Part shown: positions 1-8,291 of the stretch, in pieces
How the letters are laid out: each line of letters begins with the position of its first letter
How positions within the stretch are numbered: the stretch's first letter is position 1
Assembly (NCBI GenBank): GCA_017439345.1
Contig: JAFSJJ010000028.1
Span: 1 to 43,038 of the forward strand
Source of the DNA: Synergistaceae bacterium
GTDB lineage: Bacteria > Synergistota > Synergistia > Synergistales > Aminobacteriaceae
DNA length: 43,038 nucleotides
Reading direction: 5' to 3'
The notes under the pieces: generated by a model
What the model was told of the DNA's origin: nothing
Databases searched by the model: none
The model's input: only the letters and a program-made list of their open reading frames with translations
Position numbers and translations under genes: made by a program

Positions 1-21
1 CAGCACAGCACAGCACAGCAC
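1..21. repeat. Pentanucleotide tandem repeat (CAGCA)4 at the window edge
   Basis: The first 21 bases are four copies of CAGCA plus one C. The repeat lies in frame with the glycosyltransferase coding sequence that follows. Because the unit is five bases, gain or loss of a copy would shift the frame, as in phase-variable surface-glycan genes. It sits exactly at the end of the sequence, so an assembly-end artefact is an equally good explanation. Confidence 0.6.
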
Positions 22-745
22 GCCTTTATTATATCTAATTGCTCCAGCCTATAATGAATCTCTAAATATATCACAATTTGTTTCAGAATGGTATCCTGTT
101 ATTGAGAGCCTTGACTCTAATGGAGCATCATCGCGGCTTGTTGTCATAGATGACGGCAGCAAAGACAACACATATTCTATTCTTCAGGAACTCGCAAAGA
201 CACACCCCCTGCTTGAGCCGTTGACGAAGCCCAACAGCGGACACGGAGGCACACTAATTTTCGGATATAAATACGCGATTGAACACGGAGCAGAATATAT
301 CTTTCAGACTGACACGGACGGGCAGACTTTACCTGAAGAGTTCGGAGGCTTCTGGGAGCTCAGAGAGAAATATGATGCAGTACTTGCTTCAAGACCTGAC
401 AGGGGAGACGGACTCTTGCGTAAATTCGTAGAAAAAGTTTTGTGCGTTATACTGCGTGTAATTTTTGGAGTCAAAGTTCCGGATTCAAATGCTCCGTTCA
501 GATTGATGAAGGCTTCACTGCTGAGAAAATATATTGACAAGCTGCCTCATGATTTCAATATTCCTAATGTAATGCTTACGACATATTTTGCATATTTTCA
601 CGAGAATATTGCATTCAAGAATATAACATTCAGGCCAAGACAGGGCGGGAAAAATTCTATTAACATCAAGAAAATCATCACAATAGGACTTAAAGCAGTA
701 AGAGATTTCATGAAGCTCAGAAGGGAACTCGCAAATGAGAAATAA
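2..745 (+). CDS. Family 2 glycosyltransferase, 5'-truncated
   Basis: Transfers a sugar from an activated donor, probably to a lipid or cell-surface glycan. The open frame runs from base 2 with no start codon in the window, and the family motifs begin at once: LIAPAYNE (bases about 38-60), VVIDDGSKD for nucleotide binding (about 140-165), KPNSGHGGT, and the metal-binding TDTDGQT near base 310. An internal ATG at 221 would lose the nucleotide-binding motifs, so it is not the start. The C-terminus is basic and helical. The stop overlaps the next gene, an integral membrane glycosyltransferase, by 11 bases, so the two are translationally coupled. Donor and acceptor cannot be told from sequence. 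Confidence 0.88.
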   Translation, partial: STAQHSTPLLYLIAPAYNESLNISQFVSEWYPVIESLDSNGASSRLVVIDDGSKDNTYSILQELAKTHPLLEPLTKPNSGHGGTLIFGYKYAIEHGAEYIFQTDTDGQTLPEEFGGFWELREKYDAVLASRPDRGDGLLRKFVEKVLCVILRVIFGVKVPDSNAPFRLMKASLLRKYIDKLPHDFNIPNVMLTTYFAYFHENIAFKNITFRPRQGGKNSINIKKIITIGLKAVRDFMKLRRELANEK

Positions 746-2279
746 CACAGACTCAAAATATTTATATTTATCAGGGATATTGCTTGCTGCATTAATATTA
801 TATTTATCAAGGCTTACTTACTCTTCTTTATGGTTTGACGAGACTATAGAGTATTTTTTCTCTAAGTTCATGACCGGCAGTGTCCCAGGAAGCATTGTAG
901 GCAGAAACACTTCAAATATGTATGAGCGTATCTGTTCGACATGGCAGCCACCTTTGTATAATGTGTTAATGTATGTGTGGCTGAAATTTTTTGACAGCGA
1001 GGCACTCTTCAGGCTTGCAGGAGTTCTCGTTACACTGCTGGGAGCATCGGGGCTTTATCTGGCTGTATATAATCTTTCGGGACTCAAATGGGCATGTGCA
1101 GGGACGCTGATATATTTACTAGTTCCAAGAGTTGCTTATTATGCGCTGGAGGCTGCTGAATATAATCTTATGCTTTGTTGTGAATGCTGGGTGTTATATT
1201 TCTTTATCAAGTGTGTAACTCGTAAAGCTGATAATATTTCGCTCGCAGGATTCTTTATATCTTCAGGTCTTGCGGTATACAGCCAGTACGGAGCAGCGTT
1301 TTTTGCATTAGGTCTGTATATAGTCTTGTTGTGTTATTCGCTGAGTGATAAAGCATTAGTCAAGAAAATTATTATTATGACGGTTATAACAGGAATTGCA
1401 GCGGTCTTGCCTCTTGTATATTTTTTCCTCCGGCCTCAGATGATAAATCAGGGTATTGCAGCAACATCACACGTGCCGGTTTTTGAGAAGGGAAATATTT
1501 TATACGGCATAATCAAGCAAATTCGGTGGATGCTTAATACAGGAGTCAAACTTGTTGATAATTTGAGTGTTACAGGCATAGTGTACAACATCATGAAATT
1601 TATTCCTGTCATATGTGCATGTCTTGCTGTATTGATTACGGCTTTCAAGCGTGAAAGAGTTTACAGGCTTATTCTTGCGGTGTGTGCTGTATCATGGGTG
1701 ATTTATTATGTGAGTGTGATAACTTCATTTTATGCGAATACCCCATATCTTAAAGGCTTCGGGAATAGATACGGATTATTTTTCGTTCCGTTATGGGTTC
1801 TTGTGATGATATATGCTTCATCGCTGTTATGCAGGACTCTTAGATGCAAAAAGTTATGTCTTGCCATGATAATATGCTTTGCCTTTGTTGGAGTATGCAA
1901 TATATATGCCGGCTGGGAAAAAGAAAATGTCAGGGAAGCTGTTAATATCTGGTACGATAGAGAAGGTTTCCGTGAAAAAATTCTAGTTAATATAGCAGCG
2001 GAATCAAATTTTTATTTTTACATGCTTCATGATGAGAGATATAACGAGTCATATAAAGATAATATTATTTCTACTGAATACTGGATAAATGCAAAATATG
2101 AGGAACTGCGCAGGAATCTTGAAGCGATAAAAATATTTGAACTCGATAAATTTTATTATATAGTCTCGCATAATCTGAGAGGTCTTGAGACTCTAAGGCA
2201 GGTTATGAAAGATGCAGGCTATGATGGCGAAGATATTTTAACCGGCAGATCTGTTTTGATTCACTTCACCAGAAAATAA
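735..2279 (+). CDS. GT-C type membrane glycosyltransferase (PMT/ArnT-like)
   Basis: 514-residue polytopic membrane protein with roughly ten hydrophobic helices spread over residues 10-400 and a soluble C-terminal part of about 100 residues. A short LWFDE motif follows the first transmembrane helix, where lipid-phosphate-sugar-dependent GT-C enzymes carry their catalytic acidic residue. It probably moves a sugar from a polyprenyl-phosphate donor to a glycan or protein outside the membrane. The upstream GT2 protein is of the kind that charges such polyprenyl donors, and the 11-base overlap supports a joint pathway. A hairpin with an A/T-rich flank lies ten bases after the stop. Exact family assignment is uncertain because these proteins diverge strongly. 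Confidence 0.72.
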   Translation: MRNNTDSKYLYLSGILLAALILYLSRLTYSSLWFDETIEYFFSKFMTGSVPGSIVGRNTSNMYERICSTWQPPLYNVLMYVWLKFFDSEALFRLAGVLVTLLGASGLYLAVYNLSGLKWACAGTLIYLLVPRVAYYALEAAEYNLMLCCECWVLYFFIKCVTRKADNISLAGFFISSGLAVYSQYGAAFFALGLYIVLLCYSLSDKALVKKIIIMTVITGIAAVLPLVYFFLRPQMINQGIAATSHVPVFEKGNILYGIIKQIRWMLNTGVKLVDNLSVTGIVYNIMKFIPVICACLAVLITAFKRERVYRLILAVCAVSWVIYYVSVITSFYANTPYLKGFGNRYGLFFVPLWVLVMIYASSLLCRTLRCKKLCLAMIICFAFVGVCNIYAGWEKENVREAVNIWYDREGFREKILVNIAAESNFYFYMLHDERYNESYKDNIISTEYWINAKYEELRRNLEAIKIFELDKFYYIVSHNLRGLETLRQVMKDAGYDGEDILTGRSVLIHFTRK

Positions 2280-2288
2280 TATAGTAAC

Positions 2289-2321
2289 TCCCCCGCAAAA
2301 TGACTCACACGGGGGAAAAAA
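2289..2321 (+). terminator. Intrinsic terminator between converging genes
   Basis: A seven-base stem TCCCCCG (2289-2295) pairs with CGGGGGA (2310-2316), followed by A6T5. It separates the converging glycosyltransferase (+) and DUF1667 (-) genes and may serve the plus strand mainly. Confidence 0.55.
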
Positions 2322-2324
2322 TTT

Positions 2325-2702
2325 TTATCTTGCTGCTAAGTCTCTGCAAGTTACTATATCTACATCAGTTCCGCACACGTTGTGAATTAATACCTGTCCT
2401 ATCTCTAACGGTGCATTGACTTCAAGTTTTGCGACTTCTTGAGCAATCTCGAATAATTTATCCTTAGGAGCAGGAGTCTTGCTTCTGATTGGGCAGACTG
2501 GTAATTTGCCGCCTTTGACTCTAACTGTTGACGCAAAGACCCTTCGAGGATCCTTCACTTCTGAGCGTGCATAGCTCTCACCTCTGGGACAAGTATTGCC
2601 TTCTACTTTGATTACTTCGCCTGATGAATCAAGCCTCACAGTCAGACCGCAGCCAAGAGGACATGATACACATATAAATTTTCTCTCTGTTAATTCGCTC
2701 AT
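2325..2702 (-). CDS. DUF1667 protein, partner of the FAD dehydrogenases
   Basis: 125 residues with four cysteines near the N-terminus (C11, C14, C18 in CVSCPLGCG, and C38 in NTCPRG). This spacing suits an iron-sulfur or zinc site. Proteins of this family regularly follow GlpA-like and FAD/NAD oxidoreductase genes in anaerobes and are thought to complete a three-subunit complex; the precise role is unknown. Here it is the last gene of the glycerol cluster, 15 bases after the FAD/NAD subunit, with a GAGGTGATA ribosome site before ATG. The terminator at 2289-2321 lies directly beyond its stop. Confidence 0.8.
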   Translation of the reverse strand: MSELTERKFICVSCPLGCGLTVRLDSSGEVIKVEGNTCPRGESYARSEVKDPRRVFASTVRVKGGKLPVCPIRSKTPAPKDKLFEIAQEVAKLEVNAPLEIGQVLIHNVCGTDVDIVTCRDLAAR

Positions 2703-2717
2703 GATATATCACCTCGA

Positions 2718-3971
2718 TTATACCGGCTGAATGTCTATAACAATTTCGTTGAGATCCTGAAGATTACGAATCTGTTCAGCTTTAATCTTGACCTCGTTCA
2801 TTTCTCCCGGCCTGGCATAACGCAATCTCTGTGAGTAAAGTCCCGGTTCAGCGAAAACTCTGCAAGCCTGCTCTATGGGATGAGTCACGCGCATGAAAAT
2901 TGTAGTGTCTGATTCACCTGTAACGAATTGAGGAGAAAAGAGTCTCACATTTTCGCCGCCTTTAACGGGGATTCTCTTAGCGTTGTTATTGAGTCTTCCC
3001 AGTGCGAACTTGGCCGCGTTTGAACCTGCTATTAAACCCTCATCGCTGACGTTATCAACAAGGTCATATACTATAACGACATTACCGGCTGCGAACACTG
3101 CGGGATTCGTTGTCTGCAATAAATCATTAACTACAGGACCGCCTGTTACTTTGTGAATCTCAAGTCCTGCCATTCTTGACAGCTCATTTTCAGGAATTAA
3201 GCCAATCGCAAGCAGTAACGTATCACACTCTATGAATCTCTCAGTGCCCTTAATCGGTGTCATATGGTCGTCAACTTCTGCAACTGTAACACCTTCGAGT
3301 CTGTCCTGACCGTGAATTTTCGTGACTGTAGTCTTAAGGTGAAAAGGAATTCCGTAATCGTCGAGACACTGAGCAATATTACGTCTTAAACCTCCTGGCC
3401 AGCTCATGACTTCATAAACGCCTTCGACTTCTGCACCTTCCCAAATCATACGCCTTGCCATGATCAAGCCTATATCTCCTGAACCGAGAATGACCGCGCG
3501 CTTTCCCGGCATGTAGCCTTCCATGTTGACGAATCTTTGAGCCGTCCCAGCTGTGTAAATTCCTGAAGGACGAGTACCGGGAATTCTGATAGCTCCTAGC
3601 GGACGTTCACGGCAGCCCATAGTCAGAACTATAGCTTTAGGGTTAAGAGCTTCGATGCCCCGTTCTTTATTCATTGTCCAGACCGTATTAGAGTCTTTGT
3701 CAATCTGGAAGACCATTGTGTTTGTCCTGAATTCTACGCCGATTTCGTGAGCCTGCTTTATGAATCTATGCATGTATTCAGGGCCGGTTAATTCTTCTTT
3801 GAACGTCCTGAGTCCGAATCCAGGGTGAATGCATTGCTGCAAGATTCCTCCTAAGTCCCAGTCACGTTCAAGGACAACGACATTATTTGCGCCTTCCTTC
3901 TTAGCTCCGATTCCAGCCGCGACTCCTGCAGGGCCTGCTCCGATAATGAGGACATCAATATTATTATTCAT
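2718..3971 (-). CDS. FAD/NAD(P)-dependent oxidoreductase (GlpA-partner subunit)
   Basis: 417-residue flavoprotein. An N-terminal dinucleotide-binding site reads LIIGAGPAGVAAG, and a second, NAD-type site, VILGSGDIGL, lies in the middle (about residue 160). ATG-x-V-type GD boxes such as FAAGNV occur near residue 295. It resembles the small FAD subunit that pairs with GlpA-like dehydrogenases and passes electrons on to NAD or quinone. The start is one base after the stop of the GlpA-like gene, showing tight coupling. It is likely cytoplasmic or peripherally membrane bound. Substrate is inferred from context (glycerol-3-phosphate), but related proteins act on other hydroxy acids or amino acids. 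Confidence 0.82.
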   Translation of the reverse strand: MNNNIDVLIIGAGPAGVAAGIGAKKEGANNVVVLERDWDLGGILQQCIHPGFGLRTFKEELTGPEYMHRFIKQAHEIGVEFRTNTMVFQIDKDSNTVWTMNKERGIEALNPKAIVLTMGCRERPLGAIRIPGTRPSGIYTAGTAQRFVNMEGYMPGKRAVILGSGDIGLIMARRMIWEGAEVEGVYEVMSWPGGLRRNIAQCLDDYGIPFHLKTTVTKIHGQDRLEGVTVAEVDDHMTPIKGTERFIECDTLLLAIGLIPENELSRMAGLEIHKVTGGPVVNDLLQTTNPAVFAAGNVVIVYDLVDNVSDEGLIAGSNAAKFALGRLNNNAKRIPVKGGENVRLFSPQFVTGESDTTIFMRVTHPIEQACRVFAEPGLYSQRLRYARPGEMNEVKIKAEQIRNLQDLNEIVIDIQPV

Positions 3972-3972
3972 G

Positions 3973-5442
3973 TTACTTTGCCTCCTTCTTGAGCAGAAAT
4001 TCTTTTGTCTTGCCTACGAGTAATTTTGACTCTCCGCCGTGCCTTGTGATCTCGTCTAACGGGATATTTAATTCACGTGATAGAATCTCCGCGACTCTTG
4101 GACAACAGAAACCGCCCTGACAACGCCCTGTGCCTGCCCTAGTCATCATCTTGACTGCTGAGATGGTGCGCGCGCCTCTTCTTATTGCTTCTATCACTTG
4201 GCCTTCTGTAACTGTCTCGCACCTGCAAACGATTTGAGCATATGATGAGTCTTTTTCTGCTAACTTCTTTCGTTCGTCCATGTCGAGATATAAGAATCTG
4301 GGAATGTTTCGGCGTTCTGGAATAAATTTCTCGTCAGGAATTAATTTAACACGGTCAGCAAACTCTTCTTTTATCATGTCGGCTATGTATTTCGCTATAG
4401 CAGGTGATGAAGTGAACCCCGGCGATTTGATTCCGGCAGCATTGATAAAGCCCCGCGGTTTTGATAACGCTTTAATCTCGAAATCTCCGGACTCAGTGTT
4501 AGCTCTGACTCCTGCAAAAGTTGTGATGTTCATGTTGACGGGGAAATTCGGGACGAGTTTACGCGCTCCCTTGAGGACTTCGGCCAAGCCTTCCGGTGTC
4601 GTAGCTCTGTCTTCGGGGTCTTCCTGCTCTGTAGCTGTAGGTCCTGACATGAGATTCCCTTCTGCTGTCCTCAAAACTGTAATGCCCTTGCCTGCCTTTG
4701 ACGGACACGAAAATAAAAAGCTGGTTATGAAAGTACCTGCGACTCTGTCAAGTAAAAAGTATTCGCCTTTAGTAGGAATAATCTTAAAACTTGAATCGCC
4801 TGCCCATGAAGCTATTTCGCCTGAGTGAGTCCCCCCTGCATTTATCACTATGGGTGCAGTGAAGTCGCCCTTGTTAGTAGCAACTCCTCTTATATTGCCC
4901 TTGTCATCGAGTAATAAGCCTGTAACTTGAGTCTCAAGAAATAATTTAGCTCCGTTAATCTGCGCGCTTTCGATCATTGCGTTGACGGCCTCGAAGTTAT
5001 TAATTATCGCAGCTTCAGGAGACCACAGAGCAGCAACGATTTCAGGAGATACGTTAGGTTCACGCTTGCGTAATTCATCGCCTGAAATTATCTCAAGCCC
5101 CGGAGCTCCGTTAGTAATTCCCTGATTGAGTAATAACTCTAAGTGCTTGATTTCGTCATCACTGAATGCACACACGAACGAACCGCATTCATCTACATGT
5201 ACGTCAAGTTCATCTTTGAGCGAGTGCCATAACTTATTGCCCGGTACACAGAATTTTGCCTTCATAGTCCCCGGTTTGTCATCGAAGCCCCCGTGAATCA
5301 TTGACGAGTTTGCACGGCTTGCACCTGCCGGGAGTTCGCTGGCTTTGTCGAGTACTGCAATATTTAATTTGTATCGTGAAAGTTCCCTTGCGATTGAAGC
5401 TCCTGTGATGCCTGAACCGATTATCACAATGTCATAGTTCAT
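3973..5442 (-). CDS. GlpA-like glycerol-3-phosphate dehydrogenase with C-terminal BFD [2Fe-2S] domain
   Basis: 489 residues. Residues 1-30 form the FAD-binding site (IIGSGITGASIARE), the middle is a DAO-type oxidoreductase domain, and the C-terminus is a bacterioferritin-associated-ferredoxin-like domain with cysteines C406, C408, C441 and C446 (CRCETVTEG...CQGGFCC). This architecture is that of anaerobic GlpA-type dehydrogenases, which oxidise glycerol-3-phosphate to dihydroxyacetone phosphate. L-2-hydroxyglutarate-type oxidases share the core fold, so the glycerol role rests on the adjacent glpK and glpF. It forms the first gene of a three-gene run with the FAD/NAD subunit and DUF1667 protein. 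The start ATG at 5442 has a GGGGGAA ribosome site nearby. Confidence 0.82.
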   Translation of the reverse strand: MNYDIVIIGSGITGASIARELSRYKLNIAVLDKASELPAGASRANSSMIHGGFDDKPGTMKAKFCVPGNKLWHSLKDELDVHVDECGSFVCAFSDDEIKHLELLLNQGITNGAPGLEIISGDELRKREPNVSPEIVAALWSPEAAIINNFEAVNAMIESAQINGAKLFLETQVTGLLLDDKGNIRGVATNKGDFTAPIVINAGGTHSGEIASWAGDSSFKIIPTKGEYFLLDRVAGTFITSFLFSCPSKAGKGITVLRTAEGNLMSGPTATEQEDPEDRATTPEGLAEVLKGARKLVPNFPVNMNITTFAGVRANTESGDFEIKALSKPRGFINAAGIKSPGFTSSPAIAKYIADMIKEEFADRVKLIPDEKFIPERRNIPRFLYLDMDERKKLAEKDSSYAQIVCRCETVTEGQVIEAIRRGARTISAVKMMTRAGTGRCQGGFCCPRVAEILSRELNIPLDEITRHGGESKLLVGKTKEFLLKKEAK

Positions 5443-5474
5443 GAAAATTTATTCCCCCTCTAAACATAAAATAA

Positions 5475-5494
5475 CAGCCCCATTGCTGAGGCTG
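5475..5494 (-). terminator. Weak hairpin between glpK and the GlpA-like gene
   Basis: CAGCC (5475-5479) pairs with GGCTG (5490-5494), and the minus strand continues TTATTTTATG. The stem is only five base pairs, so partial termination or an mRNA processing site between glpK and the dehydrogenase genes is as likely as a true terminator. Confidence 0.35.
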
Positions 5495-5514
5495 CCGTAA
5501 TGATAAAATTCTGC

Positions 5515-7182
5515 TTAGTCAGTCCAAGCCCTTGATTTCTCAATTGCCTTCTTCCAGCCTGCATAAGCCTTCTCGCGTTCGTCAGCGTCAAGTTCAGGAG
5601 TAAATTTTCGATCCTGAGCCCAGTTTGCCCTAATGTCGCTCTCGTCTTTCCAGAAACCCGTTGCTAATCCTGCTGCGTAGGCTGCTCCAAGTGCTGTAGT
5701 CTCGTTTACTACTGGTCTGACAACTTCAGCTCCGAGAATGTCTGCCTGTAACTGCATGAGAAGATTATTCACAACTGCTCCGCCGTCGACTTTGAGGGCT
5801 GTTAACTTCTTGCCTGAATCTTTCTCCATTGCCTCGATAACGTCTCTTGTCTGGTAGCAAAGGCTCTCAAGGGTAGCTCTGATAAAATGTTCTTTGCGAA
5901 TGTAGCGCGTGAGTCCTACTATTGCGCCTCTTGCCGTCATGTCCCAGTAGGGAGCAAAGAGTCCGGAGAATGCAGGAACGAAATAAATTCCGCCTGAGTC
6001 CTTCACTTTACCTGCAAAATATTCACTGACAGGAGCGTCATCGATCATTCTCAAATTATCGCGTAACCACTGAATCGCAGCACCTGCAATCGCTATCGAG
6101 CCTTCAAGGGCATAGAAGCATTTACCCGGCTCGCGTGAATAGAATGCTGTTGTTAAGAGTCCATTCTTTGAGGGTATAGGCTTATCACCGATATTCATTA
6201 ACATGAAGCAGCCTGTACCGTAAGTGTTCTTTGCCTCTCCTTCACTTAAGCAAGCCTGACCGAATAACGCTGCCTGCTGGTCGCCTAAGTCTCCTGCAAC
6301 GGGAATCTCGCCTCCGAAAGGTCCTGAAGCTGCCGTTTTGCCGTATACTGCACTTGAGGGCATAATCTTAGGAAGCATTGACGCAGGAACCTGAAGCTCC
6401 TTCATCATTTCCTCGTCCCACTGAAGAGTCGCGATATTCATTAAGAGGGTACGTGAAGCGTTCGATACGTCAGTTACGTGAACACCGCCGTTGACTCCGC
6501 CAGTTAAGTTCCAGATTAACCAAGTATCAGTGTTGCCGAAAAGTAACTCGCCCTTCTCTGCCTTCTCTCTGGCTCCTGGTACATTGTCGAGTATCCATCT
6601 AATTTTAGTACCTGAGAAATACGGGTTAATCAAGAGTCCTGTAATATCTTTGACCTTGCCTTCACCCTTCTCGTTCTGGCCCCAGCCCGGTTTCTTGAGC
6701 CACTCTGCGCAGAAATCCTGAGTCCTCGTACACTGCCAGACTATTGCGTTATAAATGGGTTTGCCTGTAGCTTTCTCCCATACAACTGTAGTCTCGCGCT
6801 GATTCGTGATTCCTACTGCTGCGATGTCTTCTGCTGTAGCGTTGACTTGACCGAGTGCGCCTCTGATAACGTCCTGAGTCCTGCTCCAGATTTCCATTGC
6901 GTTATGTTCGACCCAGCCGGGATGAGGGAAAATCTGCTCATGTTCCATCTGATAAGAAGCTGCGGGGCGGCCGTCCTTAGTGAATAACATACAGCGGGTG
7001 CTTGTAGTTCCCTGATCTATTGCGGCTACGTATTTCTTTTCTGACATAGAAATTTTTACCTCCTGTTTGACTTCCTGCTTTACTTCTTGAACTTCTTTTA
7101 CTTCCTGTTTAATTTCTTGAGTTTGATTCGCTGTTATTGATGAGTCTTCGTTTTTCTTAGAACCAAATAACTTGAATAACAT
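5515..7182 (-). CDS. glpK: Glycerol kinase with an unusual N-terminal extension
   Basis: Phosphorylates glycerol to sn-glycerol-3-phosphate with ATP in the cytoplasm. The FGGY-type kinase begins at internal residue 46 ([18 protein letters not shown]) and shows the phosphate-1 loop DQGTTSTR, a [13 protein letters not shown] motif and the ligand segment [14 protein letters not shown]. From that methionine (base 7047) the length, 510 residues, fits the family. An alternative upstream ATG at 7182 has a good AAGGAG site and adds 45 residues made of a short hydrophobic start and repeated EVKQ units. Both starts have plausible ribosome sites: AAGGAG seven bases before 7182, AGGAGG about eleven before 7047. 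It follows glpF and precedes the dehydrogenase genes. Confidence 0.93.
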   Translation of the reverse strand: MLFKLFGSKKNEDSSITANQTQEIKQEVKEVQEVKQEVKQEVKISMSEKKYVAAIDQGTTSTRCMLFTKDGRPAASYQMEHEQIFPHPGWVEHNAMEIWSRTQDVIRGALGQVNATAEDIAAVGITNQRETTVVWEKATGKPIYNAIVWQCTRTQDFCAEWLKKPGWGQNEKGEGKVKDITGLLINPYFSGTKIRWILDNVPGAREKAEKGELLFGNTDTWLIWNLTGGVNGGVHVTDVSNASRTLLMNIATLQWDEEMMKELQVPASMLPKIMPSSAVYGKTAASGPFGGEIPVAGDLGDQQAALFGQACLSEGEAKNTYGTGCFMLMNIGDKPIPSKNGLLTTAFYSREPGKCFYALEGSIAIAGAAIQWLRDNLRMIDDAPVSEYFAGKVKDSGGIYFVPAFSGLFAPYWDMTARGAIVGLTRYIRKEHFIRATLESLCYQTRDVIEAMEKDSGKKLTALKVDGGAVVNNLLMQLQADILGAEVVRPVVNETTALGAAYAAGLATGFWKDESDIRANWAQDRKFTPELDADEREKAYAGWKKAIEKSRAWTD

Positions 7183-7238
7183 TGTCTGACTCCTTGAATA
7201 AATAAAGTGTGGGGGCTTAGAGAAAATTTTTACTTAAC

Positions 7239-8000
7239 TTACATAATTCCTACTGCGTGGCAGAAGTAGTAAGCGCATACAGCTCCGACCAATGGGCCAA
7301 GTACAGGAACCCATGAATAAGCCCAGTCAGAGTCTCTCTTGCCGGGGATAGGAAGTACAAAGTGAGCGATTCTAGGTGATAAATCTCTTGCAGGGTTAAG
7401 GGCATAACCTGTAGGTCCGCCGAGTGCTGCGCCGAGTCCGTAAATAATGCCTACAACAAAGAACGTGCCTAGTCCGGGAGTGAATCCGCTTTCACCTGCT
7501 ACACCTTTGGAGAACACGCACATAATCAACGTAACAAGGAAGAATGTAGCGATTGCCTCAGTTAAGAAGCAGCAAGGAAGACTGCGTTCAGCTTCAGACT
7601 TGTTAGGAGCAGTGCAGAAGACTCCGAGCATTGAGTTAGGATCTGAACCCTTCCAGTGGCTGAGATACGCAAGCCATACGATAACGCCTCCGCAGAAGCC
7701 GCCGATCATCTGAGCAACTATGACGTTGAAAGCATCGCCCCATGAAGCGTAAGTGCCTGCTAAAGTCTTTGCTACTGTTACAACGGGATTTAAGTCGCCC
7801 TGAGGTGAACCGAGAGCATTAGCTGCGAACGCTCCGAGACCTACTGCCCATGCCCAGCCCCAGCAGATATGAACCCAGTTAGAGCCGTTAGCCTTTGAAT
7901 CTTTAAGCACTAAGTTAGCTACGTTGCCGTCTCCGAATACTACAAGTACAAGCGTCCCGAAAAATTCGCCTAATACGGGACCAGGTGTTAAGAATGACAT
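7239..8000 (-). CDS. glpF: Glycerol uptake facilitator (aquaglyceroporin)
   Basis: 253-residue MIP-family channel with six hydrophobic helices for passive glycerol entry across the inner membrane. The second pore motif is NPARD, whose aspartate marks glycerol facilitators. The first is NPV instead of the usual NPA, a conservative change at the half-helix end. ATG at 8000 is chosen because AGGAGG lies eight bases upstream and the protein then begins MSFLTPGPVLGEFFGT like its relatives. A longer in-frame extension to 8069 has no ribosome site. It leads the glycerol operon, and a promoter candidate lies 87 bases upstream. Confidence 0.93.
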   Translation of the reverse strand: MSFLTPGPVLGEFFGTLVLVVFGDGNVANLVLKDSKANGSNWVHICWGWAWAVGLGAFAANALGSPQGDLNPVVTVAKTLAGTYASWGDAFNVIVAQMIGGFCGGVIVWLAYLSHWKGSDPNSMLGVFCTAPNKSEAERSLPCCFLTEAIATFFLVTLIMCVFSKGVAGESGFTPGLGTFFVVGIIYGLGAALGGPTGYALNPARDLSPRIAHFVLPIPGKRDSDWAYSWVPVLGPLVGAVCAYYFCHAVGIM

Positions 8001-8086
8001 TATAAATGATCCTCCTTGTTTGATATTAATATCTTGCTCAGGAAAATTTTTATCACGAACCGCCCCCACTTTAGAGCCGTGAAAAA

Positions 8087-8115
8087 ATTATGTCCTGAAT
8101 ATAAAAAAATTACAA
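8087..8115 (-). promoter_or_regulatory. Candidate sigma-70 promoter for glpF operon
   Basis: On the minus strand TTGTAA (8115-8110) and CATAAT (8092-8087) are 17 bases apart. They lie 87 bases before the glpF start. The leader of about 80 bases carries no obvious riboswitch fold. Confidence 0.5.
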
Positions 8116-8194
8116 TAAAGAAAAATTTGGTGATGTTGCGCATTATTTTATAAGCAATTTTTCATAATGTTATCAGAAATTTTGCGGTTTAGTT

Positions 8195-8225
8195 TTTACA
8201 TGAAAATTATAATTGCCTGTATAAT
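8195..8225 (+). promoter_or_regulatory. Candidate promoter for the phosphofructokinase gene
   Basis: TTTACA (8195-8200) and a perfect TATAAT (8220-8225) lie 19 bases apart, 67 bases before the TTG start. The spacing is long. The 290-base gap between glpF and this gene thus holds two divergent promoters, and I see no other element in it. Confidence 0.45.
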
Positions 8226-8291
8226 TAATCTCGCACTTAATAAAATTATTACATGACTATATACACAAATACAAAGGAGATGCTTTAAACC

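Noticed and set aside
4280-4828. A 182-residue plus-strand reading frame opposite the GlpA-like gene
   Set aside because: It is antisense to a well-supported gene and has no motif or ribosome site. The same applies to 29244-29657 and 20408-20785.
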